Shown here: piece by piece, positions 8,500-16,297 of the stretch
How positions within the stretch are numbered: position 1 is the stretch's first letter
How the letters are laid out: every line of letters starts with the position of its first letter
NCBI RefSeq assembly: GCF_002742645.2
Contig: NZ_CP033875.1
Span: forward strand, 868,001 to 932,000
Origin: Caulobacter sp. FWC26
Lineage (GTDB): Bacteria > Pseudomonadota > Alphaproteobacteria > Caulobacterales > Caulobacteraceae
Length of the DNA: 64,000 bases
Reading direction: 5' to 3'
Translations under genes and position numbers: made by a program
The notes under the pieces: model-generated
Database searches by the model: none
What the model saw: the letters and a program-made list of their open reading frames with translations, nothing else
Told to the model about the DNA's origin: nothing

Positions 8500-9618
8500 A
8501 TGAGCGATTTCGATTTTGACGCGGTGGTGGTGGGCGCCGGTGCGGTGGGGCTGGCCTGCGGCTACGCCCTTGCCCGGCGCGGGCTGGTGGTTGCGGTCCT
8601 CGAGGAGCAGAGCCGCATCGGCGAGGGTGTATCGTCTCGCAATTCCGAGGTCATTCACGGCGGGCTCTACTATCCGACCGGCTCACTGAAGGCGAAACTG
8701 TGCGTCCAGGGGCGACGGGCGCTGTACGCCTTCTGCGACGCCCATAAGGTTCCCTACAAGAAGTGCGGCAAGCTGGTGGTGGCGACCTCCGAGGACGAGA
8801 TCGCGCGGCTGGACGCCATCTGGGACCAAGCCCTGGCCAATGATGTCGAAGGCATGGAGCGCCTGACCGGCGCGCAGGCGCGGGCGCTGGAGCCTGGCCT
8901 CAACGCCCATGCGGCGCTGCTGTCGCCCGAAAGCGGCGTGTTCGCTAGCCACGACTACATGCTGGCCTTGCAGGGTGAGATCGAAGCCGCAGGCGGGGCG
9001 GTGGTGGTGTCGACGCCGTTCGAGGCCGCCACGCCTCTGGCCGGCGGCGGATTCCGAGCTCGCGCCGGTGGCGCGGAACCGACCGACCTGACCTGCCGGC
9101 TGCTGGTCACAGCGCCGGGTCTGTCATCACAGGCGGTTGCGGCGCGGATCGAGGGCTTTCCCGCCGAGGGGATCCCGAAAGCTCACTTTGGCAAGGGCGT
9201 CTATTTCCGGCTGGCCGGCAGAGCGCCGTTCCAGCGTCTGATCTACCCGCCGCCGATCCACGGGGCGCTGGGAACGCACTATCGTAACGACATGGGCGGT
9301 CAGGCGGTGTTCGGCCCGGATCTGGAGTACGTCGCCGCCCCGGACTATTCGATCGACCCCGCCAAGGCCGACGCTTTCGCCGCCTATATCCGTAAGTTCT
9401 GGCCCGGCCTGCCCGCCGACAAGCTGGTCCCTGACTATGCTGGGGTAAGGCCCAAGCTGCATGGTCCTGATGAACCACAGCCCGACTTCCAGTTGCAGGG
9501 CGTGGAAGATCACGGTCTTGCCGGCCTGATGGCCCTGTTCGGCATCGAAAGTCCGGGCCTCACCAGCTCGCTGGCGATCGGCGAGACGGTGGCCGAGCGG
9601 CTGGCTCGGACCGCCTGA
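8500..9618 (+). CDS. FAD-dependent oxidoreductase, L-2-hydroxyglutarate dehydrogenase-like
   Basis: 372 aa. The N-terminal FAD-binding Rossmann motif is VVGAGAVGLACGYALARRG (about 11-29). The block SSRNSEVIHGGLYYPTGSLK is diagnostic of the LhgO/L2HGDH branch of the DAO family. The C-terminal part keeps YAGVRPKL and GIESPGLTSS. It probably oxidises L-2-hydroxyglutarate or a similar 2-hydroxy acid to the 2-oxo acid, feeding electrons to the membrane quinone pool. A GGTGG Shine-Dalgarno precedes the ATG. At 372 aa it is slightly shorter than E. coli LhgO (422 aa), so substrate identity is inferred. Confidence 0.82.
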   Translation: MSDFDFDAVVVGAGAVGLACGYALARRGLVVAVLEEQSRIGEGVSSRNSEVIHGGLYYPTGSLKAKLCVQGRRALYAFCDAHKVPYKKCGKLVVATSEDEIARLDAIWDQALANDVEGMERLTGAQARALEPGLNAHAALLSPESGVFASHDYMLALQGEIEAAGGAVVVSTPFEAATPLAGGGFRARAGGAEPTDLTCRLLVTAPGLSSQAVAARIEGFPAEGIPKAHFGKGVYFRLAGRAPFQRLIYPPPIHGALGTHYRNDMGGQAVFGPDLEYVAAPDYSIDPAKADAFAAYIRKFWPGLPADKLVPDYAGVRPKLHGPDEPQPDFQLQGVEDHGLAGLMALFGIESPGLTSSLAIGETVAERLARTA

Positions 9619-9721
9619 CGCTGGCCTTCCACCGCAAGCGGATCGCCAGCCCAAGCTCCCGCGTTGACACGGCGGACGTGCGCCACGATGGTCGCGGCCC
9701 GTAAGCCTCCCGGAGTTCGCC

Positions 9722-10771
9722 TTGACCACCATCCTGCACGCCATGCTGGGCAAGGGCCTGGGCGGTCTTGAGCAGGTTTTCCTCGACTACCAGCCGATCC
9801 TTGAGGCCTGGGCCGTGCGACGCGGCGGCCAGTGTGTCGGCGTGGTGCGCAAGGGCGGCAAGGTTGCGGCGGCTCAGGCGAGCCGGACGCCGCCGCTCGA
9901 GGTAATGCCCGCGCTGACGGACTGGGATCCAATCACCGTCGGCGCCGCCCGTGCGTTGGTCAAGCGCCTTCGTCCATCGCTGATCCTCAGCCACGGCCAG
10001 CGCCCGGCGCGGGTGTTCGACAAGGTCGCGCCGGCGGACGTGGTTCGCGCCGTCTGCCTGCATAAGCCCTCCTTCGACCTTACACCGGGCGCGCATTATG
10101 TGTGCGTCGGCCAGCATCTGGCGGCCCTGGCCATCGCGCGCGGCGCGCCGGAGGACCACGTCTGGTTCGTCCCCAACGCCGTTCAGCCGCCTCGGGCCGA
10201 AGCCGCTCCGTTTACGAGAGGCGATGGGCCGGTCCGCATCGTGGCCGCCGGACGGCTGCATCCCAAGAAGGGCTTCGACATCCTGATCCACGCGATCGCA
10301 AAACTGCGTGCCTGGGACTATGAGGTGACGTGCGAAATCGCCGGGGAGGGCGATGCGCGCGCCGGGCTGGAGGGCTTGATCCGCGAGCTCGACCTGGAAT
10401 CCTGCGTCACACTGAAGGGCTGGACCGAGGATGTTCAAGGCTTTCTCGCGACGGGCGACCTGTTCGCCTTTCCGTCGCACCAGGAAGGCTTTCCACTGAC
10501 CCTGCTTGAGGCGATGTCCGTGGGCCTGCCGGTTGTGGCCAGCGAGATCGAAGGCCCTCTGGAGATTCTGACCGACGGCGTCGATGGCCGGCTCGTGCCC
10601 GACGACGATCCGGACCGTCTGGCCGAGGCTCTCGCCGAACTGATCAGCGATCGCGACACCGCGCGGCGCCTGGCCGGAGCGGCGCGGCGCCTGGTGTTGA
10701 CCCAGTACAGCCCGGATGAACTCAAACGTCGCTTGGAAGCTGCGCTGGACGGAATGACATCCCGGACTTGA
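9722..10771 (+). CDS. Glycosyltransferase family 4 (GT-B fold)
   Basis: 349 aa. A TTG start at 9722 follows CCCGGAG. Starting at the next ATG would remove the beta strand before the conserved glycine-rich loop (LHAMLGKGLGGLEQVF), so the TTG is preferred. The C-terminal domain has the GT4 nucleotide-sugar site: VAAGRLHPKKGFDILIHA (about 177-194) and the E-x7-E motif HQEGFPLTLLEAMSVGLPVVAS (about 255). It transfers a sugar from an activated donor with retention, probably onto a surface polysaccharide or lipid. It stands alone, so the acceptor is unknown. Confidence 0.88.
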   Translation: MTTILHAMLGKGLGGLEQVFLDYQPILEAWAVRRGGQCVGVVRKGGKVAAAQASRTPPLEVMPALTDWDPITVGAARALVKRLRPSLILSHGQRPARVFDKVAPADVVRAVCLHKPSFDLTPGAHYVCVGQHLAALAIARGAPEDHVWFVPNAVQPPRAEAAPFTRGDGPVRIVAAGRLHPKKGFDILIHAIAKLRAWDYEVTCEIAGEGDARAGLEGLIRELDLESCVTLKGWTEDVQGFLATGDLFAFPSHQEGFPLTLLEAMSVGLPVVASEIEGPLEILTDGVDGRLVPDDDPDRLAEALAELISDRDTARRLAGAARRLVLTQYSPDELKRRLEAALDGMTSRT

Positions 10772-10816
10772 TGCGAAGCGCGCTTGGGCGTATGACCCCC
10801 CCTCCGTCCTGGCTAT

Positions 10817-10893
10817 GGCTGGGTAGCTCAGATGGTTAGAGCGGTGGATTCATAACCCACAGGTCGGCGGTTCGATCCCGCCCCCCGCCACCA
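10817..10893 (+). tRNA. tRNA with CAU anticodon (Met elongator, or Ile2)
   Basis: 77 nt including encoded CCA. It has a D-arm GCTCAGATGGTTAGAGC, an anticodon loop TTCATAA (CAU), variable AGGTC and T-arm GGCGG-TTCGATC-CCGCC. The first pair is G1-C72, so it is not the initiator. The acceptor stem GGCTGGG/CCCCGCC has a T4:C69 mismatch and the anticodon stem GTGGA/CCCAC has A31:C39. A methionine elongator is most likely; a lysidine-modified isoleucine tRNA also carries CAU and cannot be excluded. Confidence 0.88.
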
Positions 10894-10963
10894 GGACGGA
10901 CTGAATTTTCCTAGAAAATCAATGTCGAAACCGCTGCAGCTCGCGCTGCCCGCTTGGTCGCCT

Positions 10964-11950
10964 TTATCGGGCGGGGGCCAGGGCTGCGTGCGTGGTGGAA
11001 GACGAGGACGCGTCCACGGTCGCAACGCTGACGCCCTCGCGCAGGCGGCGGCTTTTCAGATAAGCCAGAAGACGCGCGGGGTGATCGGTCTGAATGATGC
11101 TGGCGCCCTGGTCGATCAGGCGACCCCAAGAGACGTCCGGATCGCGCAACGCGCGCCGGTCGCCGGCGAGGCCCACGAAGCTCTTCCAGCTGCTCATGCC
11201 CAGGGTGTTGATCCAGACACGAACGCGAGCGGCTCCCGCCGCGTCGCGAACCGCAGCGAAGCCTTTCGCCCGCAGGCCGCGCGTTTCGACCGCCGCAATC
11301 GGGCGGGTCCCCGAAGCCTGCCGGGTGATGACCTCGCCCAGCTGCCTCGAATGGCGCGCAGCCCTTTCGCCGACCATCGGCATGAAGGCGACGTCTCGAT
11401 AAAGCGGCTGATCGACGATGGGAGACATGCCCTCCTTCGCCCTGGCCTTGAATAACACCCATTCGCTAGCGTCGACGTCGCGCGCGACATCGGCCGCCTG
11501 GGCGGCGAACGGACCCTTCAAGTGCAGGGTCACCATGACGCGGCCCCGCGCGGCGCGCAGGAAGGCCTCCAGCGTCGGTGGCGCTTCGTTTCCGCCCTTG
11601 AGCCGGAGCGCTTGGAATTGGGCCAGGGTCAGCTTGGACACAGGGCCGTCGCCATCGGTCGTCCGATCAACGCTAGGATCATGCATGATCACCAGTGCGC
11701 CATCCTTGGTGCGGCGCACATCGGTCTCGACCATATCGACGCCGAGGTCGATGCAGCGCTGCAAGGCCTCCAACGAATTTTCTGGCGCGGTCGACGCGAA
11801 GCCCTGGTCCGGAGCGGCGGCATGGCAACCGCGATGGGCCACGACCATCACCCCGGCGGCGGGATTGTAGAGCCGATCACGGAACGTGGCGGCCCCCGCC
11901 GGTGTGGCGGCGGCGAGGAGCAAGGCGAGGGTCGTCGTCAGGAGGCGCAT
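10964..11950 (-). CDS. Secreted glycerophosphodiester phosphodiesterase
   Basis: 328 aa from the ATG at 11950; this start exposes a signal peptide (MRLLTTTLALLLAAATPAGA), whereas a start 13 codons upstream would bury it. GDPD catalytic features are in place: VVAHRGC (general His), PENSLEAL, the metal pair ETDVRRTKDG and the second His in IMHDPSVDRTTDG. A C-terminal QTDHPARLLAYL completes the barrel. It hydrolyses glycerophosphodiesters to glycerol-3-phosphate and an alcohol in the periplasm, a phosphate and glycerol scavenging role. No transporter lies nearby. Confidence 0.88.
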   Translation of the reverse strand: MRLLTTTLALLLAAATPAGAATFRDRLYNPAAGVMVVAHRGCHAAAPDQGFASTAPENSLEALQRCIDLGVDMVETDVRRTKDGALVIMHDPSVDRTTDGDGPVSKLTLAQFQALRLKGGNEAPPTLEAFLRAARGRVMVTLHLKGPFAAQAADVARDVDASEWVLFKARAKEGMSPIVDQPLYRDVAFMPMVGERAARHSRQLGEVITRQASGTRPIAAVETRGLRAKGFAAVRDAAGAARVRVWINTLGMSSWKSFVGLAGDRRALRDPDVSWGRLIDQGASIIQTDHPARLLAYLKSRRLREGVSVATVDASSSSTTHAALAPAR

Positions 11951-12040
11951 GGTCGGAAAGGTCTCCGCGCCGCCGTATGCGCGATTCATGCGACAACAAA
12001 GCGGCGGTTCCGCCTCAGGCCCGTGACGCCTTCGGCGATT

Positions 12041-12499
12041 TCAACCCGCCACCGGAAACACCCGGGTCTGCTTGACCACCCCGTAGGCGAAGCTGGTGTC
12101 GATCGAGGCGATGCCGGGAATGGCGTGCAGCTTGCGGCGCATGAAATCCTCATAGGCCTCCAGGCTGTCGACGATGACCCGCAGCAGGTAGTCGTCGCCT
12201 CCCGCCAGCAGGAAGCAGTCGAGGATCTGGTCGATCCGCGCCACCGCCGCCTCGAACCCCTTGATCAAATCCTGTCCATGGCGATCCAGACGCACCCGAA
12301 CAAAGACGGTGATGGGCAGGCCGTAGGCTTTCTGATCGACCAAGGCGGTATAGCCGGTGATCACACCCTCCGCCTCGAGGTTGCGAACCCGCCTCAGGCA
12401 AGGCGAGGGCGACAGGTTAACCCGTTCGGCCAGCTCCTGATTGGTGAGGCGGCCGTCCTTCTGGAGTTCGCGGATAATCTGGCGATCCTTGGCGTCCAC
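12041..12499 (-). CDS. Lrp/AsnC family regulator, divergent from methionine gamma-lyase
   Basis: 152 aa. A GTG start at 12499 is chosen because AGGAG lies 7 nt upstream; a TTG nine codons earlier opens a longer frame but lacks a ribosome site and would overlap the operator. The N-terminal HTH (DAKDRQIIRELQKDGRLTNQ, LSPSPCLRRVRNLE) is followed by a RAM domain with GGDDYLLRVIV. The gene is divergent from a methionine gamma-lyase, the same arrangement as mdeR-mdeA in Pseudomonas putida, so it is probably the methionine-responsive activator of that gene. Confidence 0.87.
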   Translation of the reverse strand: MDAKDRQIIRELQKDGRLTNQELAERVNLSPSPCLRRVRNLEAEGVITGYTALVDQKAYGLPITVFVRVRLDRHGQDLIKGFEAAVARIDQILDCFLLAGGDDYLLRVIVDSLEAYEDFMRRKLHAIPGIASIDTSFAYGVVKQTRVFPVAG

Positions 12500-12516
12500 G
12501 GCGGTCTCCTGAGCAG

Positions 12517-12550
12517 AATCTGCCAATATGAAAGCTCAGTATGGCAGATT
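12517..12550. promoter_or_regulatory. Perfect 9+9 inverted repeat, candidate Lrp operator
   Basis: AATCTGCCA (12517-12525) and TGGCAGATT (12542-12550) are exact reverse complements separated by 16 bp. It sits in the 105-bp gap between the Lrp start (12499) and the methionine gamma-lyase start (12605), inside an AT-rich patch. Confidence 0.6.
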
Positions 12551-12604
12551 TCGCAATTCCAGGCGCTGCGCTCTGCGCCACAGTGGCGTCAAAGGGAGCG
12601 GCAC

Positions 12605-13810
12605 ATGCGCGACGACCAGACCGGCTTTTCCACGCGGGCGATCCATGCGGGCTATGATCCCGCCGAGGAGCAGGGCGCGTTGACCCCGCCGCTGCACCTG
12701 ACCTCGACCTTCGCCTTCGAGAGCGCCGAGGCGGGCGGCGAGATGTTCGCCGGAACTCGGCCGGGGCACTTCTACTCGCGCATCTCCAACCCGACGACCG
12801 ACCTTCTGGAGCGCCGCCTCGCCAGCCTGGAAGGCGCCGAGGCGGCGGTCGCCACGGCTTCCGGCATGGGGGCGATCACCGCGACCCTGTGGAGCTTTCT
12901 GCGGGCCGGCGACGAGGTCATCACGGACCAGACCCTCTACGGCTGCACCTTCGCGTTCCTGCGTGACGGGCTCACGCGGTTCGGCGTGACGGTGAAGCAG
13001 GTCGACATGACCCAGCCTGAGGCGCTGGCGGCCGCTATCACTGACCAGACCCGGATTGTCTATTTCGAGACGCCGGCCAATCCGAACATGCGTCTGGTCG
13101 ACATCGCCGCGATCACGCGGATCGCCCACGGCGCGGGCGCCAAGGTGGTGGTCGACAACACCTATGCGACGCCCTGCCTGACGCGGCCCTTAGCGCTGGG
13201 CGCCGACATCGTCGTGCATTCGGCGACCAAGTATCTGGGCGGCCACGGTGATCTGGTCGGCGGCTTGGCCGCTGGCGGCGTCGAGGACATGGCCCGCGTG
13301 CGCCTATGTGGCGTGAAGGACATGACCGGCGCGGTGATGTCGCCGTTCACCGCCTTCCTGGTCCTTCGGGGCCTCAAGACGCTGTCGCTGCGCATGGCGC
13401 GTCATAGCCAGAGCGCTCAGGTCGTGGCGCGGTGGCTGGAAGAGCACCCAGCCGTGTCGCAGGTCTTCTATCCTGGCCTGCAGAGCTTCCCGCAGCGGGA
13501 CCTGGCCTCGCGACAGATGGCTTCGGGCGGCGGCATGATGGCGTTCGAGCTGAAGGGGGGGCATGCGGCGGGGGTCGCGATGATGAACCGACTGGAACTG
13601 ATCCGCCGCGCGGTGTCGCTGGGCGACGCCGAAACGCTGATCCAGCATCCGGCCAGCATGACCCACTCGCCCTACACCCCTGAGGAACGCGCCGCTGCGG
13701 GCATCGGGGAGGGCATGGTCCGTCTGTCCGTGGGCCTTGAGGATGTCGCCGACATCCTGGCCGACCTGTCGATGGCGCTTGAGCCCTTGAAGATCACCGA
13801 GCGCGCCTAG
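12605..13810 (+). CDS. Methionine gamma-lyase (Cys/Met metabolism PLP enzyme)
   Basis: 401 aa. The ATG at 12605 follows GGGAGC; the frame is open upstream but only by chance. PLP features: PPLHLTSTFAFES, the N-terminal YSRISNPT and the Schiff-base lysine in HSATKYLGGHGDLVGG. LYGCTF places a Cys at residue 114, equivalent to Cys116 of methionine gamma-lyase, where cystathionine gamma-synthases and beta-lyases usually have other residues. The enzyme splits methionine into methanethiol, 2-oxobutyrate and ammonia. The divergent Lrp gene supports methionine catabolism. Cystathionine or homocysteine gamma-lyase activity remains possible. Confidence 0.83.
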   Translation: MRDDQTGFSTRAIHAGYDPAEEQGALTPPLHLTSTFAFESAEAGGEMFAGTRPGHFYSRISNPTTDLLERRLASLEGAEAAVATASGMGAITATLWSFLRAGDEVITDQTLYGCTFAFLRDGLTRFGVTVKQVDMTQPEALAAAITDQTRIVYFETPANPNMRLVDIAAITRIAHGAGAKVVVDNTYATPCLTRPLALGADIVVHSATKYLGGHGDLVGGLAAGGVEDMARVRLCGVKDMTGAVMSPFTAFLVLRGLKTLSLRMARHSQSAQVVARWLEEHPAVSQVFYPGLQSFPQRDLASRQMASGGGMMAFELKGGHAAGVAMMNRLELIRRAVSLGDAETLIQHPASMTHSPYTPEERAAAGIGEGMVRLSVGLEDVADILADLSMALEPLKITERA

Positions 13811-13943
13811 GCTAGGCGACCGAGGCGCACAGGTCTGTGTCAGACACCGCGCAGTCACTCCCGCAGGGGGAAGCGCGTTAACCTTTCCTGCAAAAATCTT
13901 ACATCTGCACGGCCGATTAACCGCGACGTGCGTTTATCCCCTC

Positions 13944-14297
13944 ATGACGAGGCGCGCGTCGGACGCGGAACATGATCGAAGGACGGCCGTCCGCATCCAG
14001 ACTCAGAGGTCCGGCAAGATCCTGTGCGGCGCCTTTGCATGGGATTGCGTGATCCGGGATCTTTCCAGCCAGGGCGCGCGGGTTCAGATGCTGACGGGGG
14101 CGGCCCCTGCGGGGCAGATTCAGCTCGTAGATCTCGTCGCGGGCCTGGCGCATGACGCGTCGGTCGTGTGGCAACGGGATCGCGAACTGGGCCTCAAGAT
14201 CATGCGAACCTATGACCTGCGCGGCCTGGCGCCGGCGGCGGCGGGCACCGCCAAGCGTATCTGGAGCGCTTCGCGATCCGAGGCGTCGGCAGGGTAG
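13944..14297 (+). CDS. PilZ domain protein (c-di-GMP binding candidate)
   Basis: 117 aa, a single PilZ domain. The c-di-GMP motif pair is visible: an arginine-rich segment (DRRTAVRIQTQRSGKI) and the D-x-S-x-x-G block IRDLSSQGARV, followed by a beta barrel with VVWQRDRELGLKI. It would act as a small cytoplasmic c-di-GMP receptor. No clear Shine-Dalgarno precedes the ATG, so the start is the least certain part. A strong intrinsic terminator follows 13 bp after the stop. An EAL phosphodiesterase at 30966 shows c-di-GMP is used here. Confidence 0.82.
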   Translation: MTRRASDAEHDRRTAVRIQTQRSGKILCGAFAWDCVIRDLSSQGARVQMLTGAAPAGQIQLVDLVAGLAHDASVVWQRDRELGLKIMRTYDLRGLAPAAAGTAKRIWSASRSEASAG

Positions 14298-14310
14298 AGG
14301 CGCAAAAAAA

Positions 14311-14346
14311 GAGAGCTCCGATCCTCAGATCGAAGCTCTCCTTTTT
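14311..14346. terminator. Bidirectional intrinsic terminator
   Basis: GAGAGCTCCGATC and GATCGAAGCTCTC form a 13-bp stem with one mismatch around CTCA. It is preceded by seven A and followed by five T, so it can terminate both the PilZ gene (+) and the convergent XRE gene (-). Confidence 0.9.
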
Positions 14347-14375
14347 AGTGCAGGGCCGGCTAATGGTAACCAGGC

Positions 14376-14807
14376 TTAGGCTTGGTCGCGCGACGCCTCG
14401 TCAGCCATGGCGCGGACGAGATCCAGCACTTGGCGCCGGACGCGACCACGACCGATGCGCGGGAAAACTTCGGCCAGTTCCAAGCCTTCCGGGGTCGTCA
14501 GGAACTCCTGGACCACCTTCTCGGCGCGCAGGCTGGCGTCATCGACCTCGGCGCCGCTCATCGGATCAGCCAGGCCGTCAAAGAAAAACGACACCGGGAC
14601 CTGAAGGGTCTTGGCGATCTCGTAAAGCTTGCTGGCGCTGACGCGGTTGGCGCCGCGCTCGTACTTCTGAACTTGCTGGAAGGTCAGCCCCAGGGAATCA
14701 GCCAATTGCTCCTGGCTCACGCCCAAGAGCTTCCGGCGCATGCGAACACGTCCGCCCACATGCAGGTCCACGGGGTTGGGGCGACGGCCTTCGGTTTCTT
14801 CGCTCAT
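14376..14807 (-). CDS. XRE/Cro-CI family regulator
   Basis: 143 aa from the ATG at 14807, preceded by a purine-rich GGCGGAAGAAAAG. The helix-turn-helix covers residues about 16-70 (VRMRRKLLGVSQEQLADSLG, TFQQVQKYERGANRVS), followed by a linker and a short helical C-terminal tail. The HTH plus SFFFDGL continuation is a widespread alphaproteobacterial subtype with no assigned role that I can name. It lies about 200 bp downstream of the acyl-homoserine-lactone synthase on the same strand. No overlap suggests co-translation, but it could share a transcript. Confidence 0.85.
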   Translation of the reverse strand: MSEETEGRRPNPVDLHVGGRVRMRRKLLGVSQEQLADSLGLTFQQVQKYERGANRVSASKLYEIAKTLQVPVSFFFDGLADPMSGAEVDDASLRAEKVVQEFLTTPEGLELAEVFPRIGRGRVRRQVLDLVRAMADEASRDQA

Positions 14808-15008
14808 CTTTTCTTCCGCCTCCAACGGTTGTCCCGAGAACATGGCACGACCGTTGCGTTGGTGAAAGCCAAGCGCCCCTGGCGCGGCGTTACGTCGCGA
14901 TGGTGGCGCTTCCTTCCCTGGTTCGGAAGCTAACGGTCGGAAAGACGATTCGCCGCCAACCAGAACTTGATCAGCGCCCGCTTCGCGCGAGTGCGGGCGG
15001 CCTCGACC

Positions 15009-15836
15009 TTAGGCGTTCAGAGTTCTCACCTCGGGCATGGAGGCTGAGCGGCTGTCCCAGATTCGCCGGGCTCGGCCCGTGTTGTCGTGCAGGCGATACA
15101 GGGTTTCGGCGGCCAGGACCTCGTCCCGCTCAGCGCCTGTGACCAGTTGCGGAGTCATCGCGCGCGTGACCTGGCGTTGGACCGCCGCGAGATCGCCGAA
15201 GGCCATCAAGTCCAGGCTGTCCACTTCGTATCCGACGGGCGACTCGCGGCCGATGGCCTCCAGAACACGATCTAGCAAACCCTGCGAGATCGCGATCTCC
15301 GAGCCGGCCACCACGCCATGCGGATACGGTCGGGGGATCCCGACCAGGCGCGTGTCGATCGGGGAGTTGAGGATGCCGGGATAAAGCTGCATGTCGATCA
15401 TCCCCACGAAGCGCGTCACGCCGTGGCGGAGGGCCAGTTCGAACGCGGCGGCCCAGCACTCGAACACGCGCTCGCCTCGGCCGGGACCCTTGCGCCGGCG
15501 GTAAGCCTCCGTGGTGAACAGGCGCGTGGCCTCCCACACGTCGGCGCCCTTCTTGGGCGTCTCGCCGGGCGCGATGAGATGGGCGAACTTGTCGGCCAGC
15601 ATGCAGCGATCGTCGGTCGGACGCAGGCGCAGGCCGACCTCGAGCTGCATCTCGGCGTTGAATCCGAGCAGATAGATGGCTCGATGATCGTCGTAGTCGT
15701 CGACCTCGCCGCCATCCAGCACCACAAGATCCACCCAGCCGGACTTCTCGACGCACTGCTTGCGGCGTTCCTCGTGCATCGCCCAGAGCTGGGGTCCGTA
15801 GAGGTGACGATTTTCGGACGTGATGATGTGGATCAT
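15009..15836 (-). CDS. LuxI-type acyl-homoserine-lactone synthase
   Basis: 275 aa. Autoinducer-synthase features: N-terminal MHEERRKQCVEKSGW (conserved Arg and Trp of the SAM/acyl-ACP pocket), the acidic DDYDDHRAIYLL, EVGLRLRPT and VWEATRL (the W-E-x-x-R strand). The middle (FECWAAAFELALRHGVTRFVGM) matches the acyl-chain side. It makes an N-acyl-L-homoserine lactone from SAM and an acyl carrier. Typical LuxI proteins are about 190-220 aa; this one has roughly 60-75 extra C-terminal residues of unknown role. A LuxR-type gene at 16298 and an 18-bp palindrome 59 bp upstream complete a quorum-sensing unit. The acyl chain cannot be predicted. Confidence 0.82.
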   Translation of the reverse strand: MIHIITSENRHLYGPQLWAMHEERRKQCVEKSGWVDLVVLDGGEVDDYDDHRAIYLLGFNAEMQLEVGLRLRPTDDRCMLADKFAHLIAPGETPKKGADVWEATRLFTTEAYRRRKGPGRGERVFECWAAAFELALRHGVTRFVGMIDMQLYPGILNSPIDTRLVGIPRPYPHGVVAGSEIAISQGLLDRVLEAIGRESPVGYEVDSLDLMAFGDLAAVQRQVTRAMTPQLVTGAERDEVLAAETLYRLHDNTGRARRIWDSRSASMPEVRTLNA

Positions 15837-15894
15837 GGCCTGCCCCAGAGCTGTGAACTGGAGGCATTAAGGCCCGGCGGGGCCCCGGCCGCCG

Positions 15895-15912
15895 ATAGGC
15901 CAAACGGCCTAT
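15895..15912. promoter_or_regulatory. lux-box-like palindrome upstream of luxI
   Basis: ATAGGCC-AAAC-GGCCTAT is a perfect 7-4-7 inverted repeat. It is 59 bp upstream of the LuxI start (15836) and 58 bp upstream of the divergent DUF962 start (15970). Size and position fit a LuxR-family binding site. The sequence differs from the Vibrio lux box, as is usual in alphaproteobacteria. Confidence 0.55.
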
Positions 15913-15969
15913 GCGCCCGAACGTGCGAGGCGCTTGCCATGGATCCGGGGAGGGCGCAGCCTAGCCGTT

Positions 15970-16296
15970 ATGGACAGCGCCCCCTCCACCCGCGTCGCCG
16001 AGCGCCACCAGAGCTTTGCGGCGTTCTATCCGTTCTACATTTCCGAGCACGCCCATCCTGTCAGCCGACGCCTGCACGTGGTGGGTACGAGTCTGGTGAT
16101 CGTCTTCTTGGTTCTGGGATTGGGGCTGGATTGGCGCTTCTTCGTCGCTGCGCCGCTGACCGGCTACGGCTTCGCCTGGGTCGGTCACTTCGTGTTCGAA
16201 AAGAACCGTCCGGCGACCTTCAAGTATCCGGTCTACAGCTTGATGGGCGATTTCCGGCTTTGGTTCGAGACTGTGACTGGGCGACGCAAGTTCTAA
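15970..16296 (+). CDS. DUF962 / Mpo1-like membrane protein
   Basis: 108 aa. The chain has the family opening FAAFYPFYISEHAHPVSRRL, two central hydrophobic helices (VGTSLVIVFLVLGLGL and FFVAAPLTGYGFAWVGHFVF) and the conserved HFVFEKNRPATFKYP motif. The His residues in EHAHP, RRLH and GHF match the Fe-binding histidines of yeast Mpo1, a 2-hydroxy fatty acid dioxygenase. Bacterial homologues are common but mostly uncharacterised. The gene sits between luxI and luxR on the opposite strand, ends one base before the luxR stop, and may share the lux-box region with luxI. Confidence 0.82.
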   Translation: MDSAPSTRVAERHQSFAAFYPFYISEHAHPVSRRLHVVGTSLVIVFLVLGLGLDWRFFVAAPLTGYGFAWVGHFVFEKNRPATFKYPVYSLMGDFRLWFETVTGRRKF

Positions 16297-16297
16297 T

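Noticed and set aside
11522-12604. 361-codon extension in front of methionine gamma-lyase
   Set aside because: The frame is open by chance across the opposite-strand GDPD and Lrp genes. The family starts at MRDDQTGF (12605), which has its own ribosome site.
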